Assembly (NCBI GenBank): GCA_902495705.1
Contig: CABUXT010000026.1
Location: 1 to 33,947 of the forward strand
DNA from: an uncultured cyanobacterium
Lineage (GTDB): Bacteria; Cyanobacteriota; Vampirovibrionia; Gastranaerophilales; Gastranaerophilaceae
Direction of reading: 5' to 3'
Length of the DNA stretch: 33,947 nt
A program made the position numbers and the translations under genes. Shown piece by piece: positions 31,124 to 33,947 of the stretch. Position 1 is the first letter of the stretch. Each line of letters begins with the position of its first letter. The notes beneath the pieces were generated by a model that searched no databases, was not told the origin of the DNA, and saw nothing but the letters and a program-made list of their open reading frames with translations.

Positions 31124-32347
31124 CTAGTCAATTAAGTTTTTCCACGATTTTTGGGCATTGTTCAAAATATTTTGAGTTGAATCTTTGTCCAACAAAATTT
31201 CTTGAACCGCACCATTCATTATATTATTGATATCTTTTTGATTTTTTTGTGTTCTGTATGTCGGTGTGATTTTATTAAGCTGTTTTGCGCTAATCACGCG
31301 CGCTTTCGCCATCAAATCATTGTTATCATATTTTGTATAAAACTCATTTTTCAAAGTCTTGTCGTTCACTGCAAGAACATTTGTCATTTTTGCAAGTTCA
31401 AGTTGATTTTTGTCATTTGTCAAAAATAGTGCAAATTTTAGTGCCTCATCTTTATGTTTTGCGCGCAATGGGATTACAAAGTTCATCAATGAAAAATCGT
31501 TTTGACCAAGTTCTCCGACAAGTTGAGGTGCGACATCTGTCTTGGTATAAGTTGATGGTGCGTTTTCCTTAATCATATTTAAGAAATTCGCTCCGGCACT
31601 GATTAGCGCAATATTTCCTGACATATATTTTTCTAAAGATTCTTGCAGGGTCATAGTCACGGTTTCTTTTGGTATCAAATCTTTTGAATAGAGATATTTG
31701 AACATATCTAAAACTTCAACGGCTTTTTCCGAATTGATTTTGTCAAAAGTTGATGCACCATATTTGTTTAGAATTTTCAAAATGGTGTCGTTTTCAGTGA
31801 TGTTTGGGAGCATAATGTATGCCCCTGTTTTTGATTTTACGACCTGCGCAATTTGAGCAACTTGAGAATACGTCTTTGGTACAGATATTCTTGACTTGTT
31901 TATTAAATCTTTGTTATAAATTGTGATGGCACTTGTTGCGTACCAAGGCACAGAATAATACTTTCCATCGGTTTTTAAATATTCCATAATTTCTTTATTG
32001 TATTGAGAAATCTTGTCTGACGGAATTTCATAAAGTGCACCTTTATGAGCTAATGTCGCAGAAAAATCAGGGTTAAGGTTCACCAAATCTGGTGGATTAT
32101 CACTCAATACCGATGCCAGTGTTCGTTTTTCGCCTTCTGAAAATGGAACATCGACCCATTTGATTTTTATTTCAGGGTTTTCTGTTTCAAAATCAGAAAT
32201 TACACCGTTTATATATGGGGCAAAATCAGCCATCTGCAATGTCCAAAAGACAACTTCGTTATTCTCTTGTTTTTTATTAAATGCAAAAAATATTCCTGTC
32301 AAAATTACAAATGTTGAAACTATAACTATCAAAAAATTTTTATTCAA
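31124..32347 (-). CDS. Family 1 extracellular solute-binding protein (carbohydrate type), TTG start
   Basis: A 407-aa substrate-binding protein for an ABC importer. The N-terminal hydrophobic segment (about 5-23) lacks a lipobox cysteine (FVILTGIFFAFNKK), so it is probably a membrane-tethered or signal-peptide form rather than a lipoprotein. The body shows the SBP_bac_1 pattern: VVFWTLQMADFAPYI, DFETENPEIKIKWV, PPDLVNLNPDF, KYYSVPWYATSAITIYNKDL and an aromatic/Asn-rich C-lobe. It resembles sugar binders. The start codon is TTG with AAAGGA 8-9 nt upstream; no ATG is available nearby. No permease genes lie beside it. A MalK-type ATPase 9 kb away is a candidate partner. Confidence 0.85.
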   Translation of the reverse strand: MNKNFLIVIVSTFVILTGIFFAFNKKQENNEVVFWTLQMADFAPYINGVISDFETENPEIKIKWVDVPFSEGEKRTLASVLSDNPPDLVNLNPDFSATLAHKGALYEIPSDKISQYNKEIMEYLKTDGKYYSVPWYATSAITIYNKDLINKSRISVPKTYSQVAQIAQVVKSKTGAYIMLPNITENDTILKILNKYGASTFDKINSEKAVEVLDMFKYLYSKDLIPKETVTMTLQESLEKYMSGNIALISAGANFLNMIKENAPSTYTKTDVAPQLVGELGQNDFSLMNFVIPLRAKHKDEALKFALFLTNDKNQLELAKMTNVLAVNDKTLKNEFYTKYDNNDLMAKARVISAKQLNKITPTYRTQKNQKDINNIMNGAVQEILLDKDSTQNILNNAQKSWKNLID

Positions 32348-32360
32348 ATTAAATAATCCT

Positions 32361-32389
32361 TTGTAAAATAACTTTACCCCTGTTATAAT
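32361..32389 (+). promoter_or_regulatory. Promoter of rarA (leaderless type)
   Basis: TTGTAA (32361-32366), 17 bp, TATAAT (32384-32389) with TGT before it (extended -10), then exactly 6 nt to the ATG at 32396. No Shine-Dalgarno. The -35 overlaps the ribosome-binding site of the divergent solute-binding protein gene. Confidence 0.75.
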
Positions 32390-32395
32390 TATACT

Positions 32396-33628
32396 ATGAA
32401 TAATTTATTTACGGAACTTGAAAATCAAAATAAACAAATACCGCTTGCAGAGATTTTGCGTCCAAAGACTTTGGAAGATTTTTTAGGGCAAAGCAATGTT
32501 ATTTCTTCACGCAGTCCGCTATTAAATTTATTGAAGACGAATCGGTTGTTTTCTTTGATTTTATGGGGGACTCCGGGGTGTGGTAAAACCACTTTGGCAA
32601 GACTTATTGCAACAAAAACAAATGCTGCATTTATTGAAATTTCTGCCGTAACATCAGGGGTAAAAGATATCAAAGAAGCCGTAGATAAAGCAAAAGAAAA
32701 TTTGCGCTCAGGTGTAAAAACAATTTTGTTCATTGATGAAATCCACCGTTATTCAAAAACTCAACAAGATGCACTGTTACCGCATCTTGAAAACGGCACG
32801 TTATTTTTAATTGGTTCAACGACTGAAAATCCATCGTTCCAAGTTGTACCTGCATTGTTATCAAGATTGCAGGTAATCAGACTCAATTCAATTGATGATG
32901 AGAGTATGGCAAAGATTATCAAACGCGGATTTTCTTATCTTGCGACAAATTACACCCTTATGGAATGTGAAAGCGGCGTTTTGGATTTTATCATAAATCT
33001 TGCTCGAGGAGATGCTCGTTATGCGCTTAATATCACGGAAAATGCGTATTTTGCAAGTGATTTAAAAGACAATAAAAGAATTTTGACCGTAAAAACTATT
33101 GAAGAGATTTGCCAACAGCGTAATACAAGATATTCAAGGCAGGAACACTATGACTGTGCATCGGCGTTTCAAAAAAGTCTTAGAGGGAGTGACCCTGATG
33201 CGGCGATTTATTATCTTGCAAAAATGATTGTAGCAGGGGAAGACCCAAGATTCATTGCAAGAAGGCTTATTGTTTGTGCATCGGAAGATATTGGTAATGC
33301 TGACCCTAATGCATTTAATATTGCGGTGAATGCTTATCGTGCGGTTGAACTTTTAGGCTTGCCTGAAGGACGTATACCACTTGCGCAAGCCGTAATTTAT
33401 GTTGCAAAAGCTCCGAAATCAAACGAGGCAGCTTGTGCCATCGATGATGCGATTTCTGATATTACAAACGGAAAGGACTTCGCGCCACCAATGCATTTGA
33501 GGGATGCACACTATAAAGACGCATCAAGATACGGTTTTGGGGTTGGATATGTTTATACGCACGCTGCACCTGATGTTGAACAGCAATTTTTACCTGACGA
33601 GCTTGTCGGCAGGAAGTATACGAGGTAG
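32396..33628 (+). CDS. rarA: Replication-associated recombination protein A (AAA+ ATPase)
   Basis: A clamp-loader-like AAA+ ATPase (RarA/MgsA, homologue of eukaryotic WRNIP1) acting at stalled replication forks. The 410-aa protein has LAEILRPKTLEDFLGQ (family N-terminus), Walker A GTPGCGKTT (58-66), Walker B LFIDEIHRYSKTQQD, sensor IGSTTENPSFQV and LLSRLQV. The C-terminal tetramerisation part has KSLRGSDPDAAIYYLAKM, EDIGNADP and the closing MHLRDAHYKDA. Length is typical. The ATG is leaderless by promoter position. Confidence 0.95.
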   Translation: MNNLFTELENQNKQIPLAEILRPKTLEDFLGQSNVISSRSPLLNLLKTNRLFSLILWGTPGCGKTTLARLIATKTNAAFIEISAVTSGVKDIKEAVDKAKENLRSGVKTILFIDEIHRYSKTQQDALLPHLENGTLFLIGSTTENPSFQVVPALLSRLQVIRLNSIDDESMAKIIKRGFSYLATNYTLMECESGVLDFIINLARGDARYALNITENAYFASDLKDNKRILTVKTIEEICQQRNTRYSRQEHYDCASAFQKSLRGSDPDAAIYYLAKMIVAGEDPRFIARRLIVCASEDIGNADPNAFNIAVNAYRAVELLGLPEGRIPLAQAVIYVAKAPKSNEAACAIDDAISDITNGKDFAPPMHLRDAHYKDASRYGFGVGYVYTHAAPDVEQQFLPDELVGRKYTR

Positions 33629-33714
33629 TGGACATGACCTATATGTTGTGGATTACCACGTCACTCTGTTAAGGTCAGAGGGTAGGAGGGCTGGATGGCA
33701 GGCTATTTAATCTT

Positions 33715-33778
33715 GTCATTCTGAAAGGATTGAAAATCAAGGAGTGTAGCGACGTAGATTTTATCCTATTCAGAATCT
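33715..33778. repeat. Long nested palindrome, class A (copy 2)
   Basis: Outer ATTCTGAA/TTCAGAAT and inner AGGAT/ATCCT dyads; same length as 27368-27431, with scattered differences. The preceding 86 nt (33629-33714) hold no recognisable feature. Confidence 0.85.
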
Positions 33779-33796
33779 ATCAATGTTGATTTTATT

Positions 33797-33820
33797 GTCG
33801 GCTTGGTAAAGCCGACCTAC
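33797..33820. repeat. GTCGGCTT-type hairpin
   Basis: Arms GTCGGCTT/AAGCCGAC followed by CTAC, as at 297 and 27314 but in reverse orientation. Confidence 0.8.
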
Positions 33821-33851
33821 AGACTACATCTGATTGTACAAGAAAAATAAT

Positions 33852-33947
33852 GTCATTCCGAATTGCGGATTTTGGCAAGTGCGCCGTGTGAGCGTAGCGA
33901 ACCCAGCACGTCTTGGCGAGAGCTGCGTTGAGCCGGTCGAGCCGCCA
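33852..33947. repeat. GC-rich repeat reaching the window end
   Basis: 33852-33901 matches the reverse complement of 22371-22420. The following 46 bases are clearly GC-rich against an AT-rich background and have no other copy in the window. No open frame, tRNA or other gene is recognisable. The element is cut by the window edge. Confidence 0.75.

Noticed and set aside
33852..33947. tRNA or other structured RNA gene at the GC-rich end
   Set aside because: No acceptor/T-arm pattern (GGTTCGAAT-like) or cloverleaf could be drawn; the first half is a repeat found at 22371.

Overview
The window reads as chromosomal DNA of an AT-rich, Gram-negative-type (diderm), mostly anaerobic gut-type bacterium. 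The best guess is a member of Candidatus Gastranaerophilales (Melainabacteria/Vampirovibrionia, the non-photosynthetic sister group of Cyanobacteria). Three things point there: lipid A genes (lpxD, lpxC, fabZ) with a heptose nucleotidyltransferase; a prepilin-like protein whose N-terminus FTLAEILITLGIIGVVAAIT is of a kind common in that group; and small lineage-type proteins with an N-terminal NF(K/R) motif. The taxon is inference from sequence style; no rRNA or other marker is present.

Layout. 1-417: repeat DNA. 418-4184: a small unknown protein convergent with a TPR-glycosyltransferase, which lies downstream of two tandem ArsP_2-type metal permeases. 4320-6689: alr and a compact lpd. 6690-7062: palindromic repeats. 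7063-8736: a zinc-ribbon protein, spmB/spmA and a 55-aa ORF. 8901-9479: rubrerythrin. 9538-14037: a giant AsmA/TamB-like envelope protein. 14140-15730: asd and two small unknowns, closed by a terminator. 15843-18749: rfaE2-like gene, lpxD, lpxC, fabZ, closed by a strong terminator. 18750-19462: repeats, including the inverted partner of the left-end repeat. 19463-22086: a small NFKG-motif protein, then a degenerate histidine kinase coupled to a MalK-type ABC ATPase. 22087-22445: repeats. 22446-24110: prepilin-like gene divergent from an XRE regulator across a 40-bp dyad, and a membrane-anchored unknown. 24147-27289: mutS and an NFRA-motif membrane protein. 27290-27808: repeats. 27809-32347 (minus strand): a solute-binding protein and a zinc alcohol dehydrogenase, then an OppF-type ATPase, an unknown, and smpB. 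32396-33628: rarA. 33629-33947: repeats.

Two themes stand out. First, several genes without a Shine-Dalgarno sequence have a sigma70-like promoter whose -10 box ends exactly 6 nt before the ATG (zinc-ribbon gene, spmA, smpB, oppF-like gene, rarA), or 9 nt before it (alr, AsmA-like gene). This predicts leaderless or nearly leaderless mRNAs, alongside genes with good Shine-Dalgarno sites. Second, almost every long intergenic gap is filled with a modular family of palindromes. They share ends (GTCA at one, TCT at the other) and have covarying stems; some copies are short 26-nt units and others carry longer nested inner hairpins.

No tRNA, rRNA, CRISPR array, phage genes or transposase was seen. 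Both window ends lie in repeats, as expected for a metagenomic contig broken at repeats.
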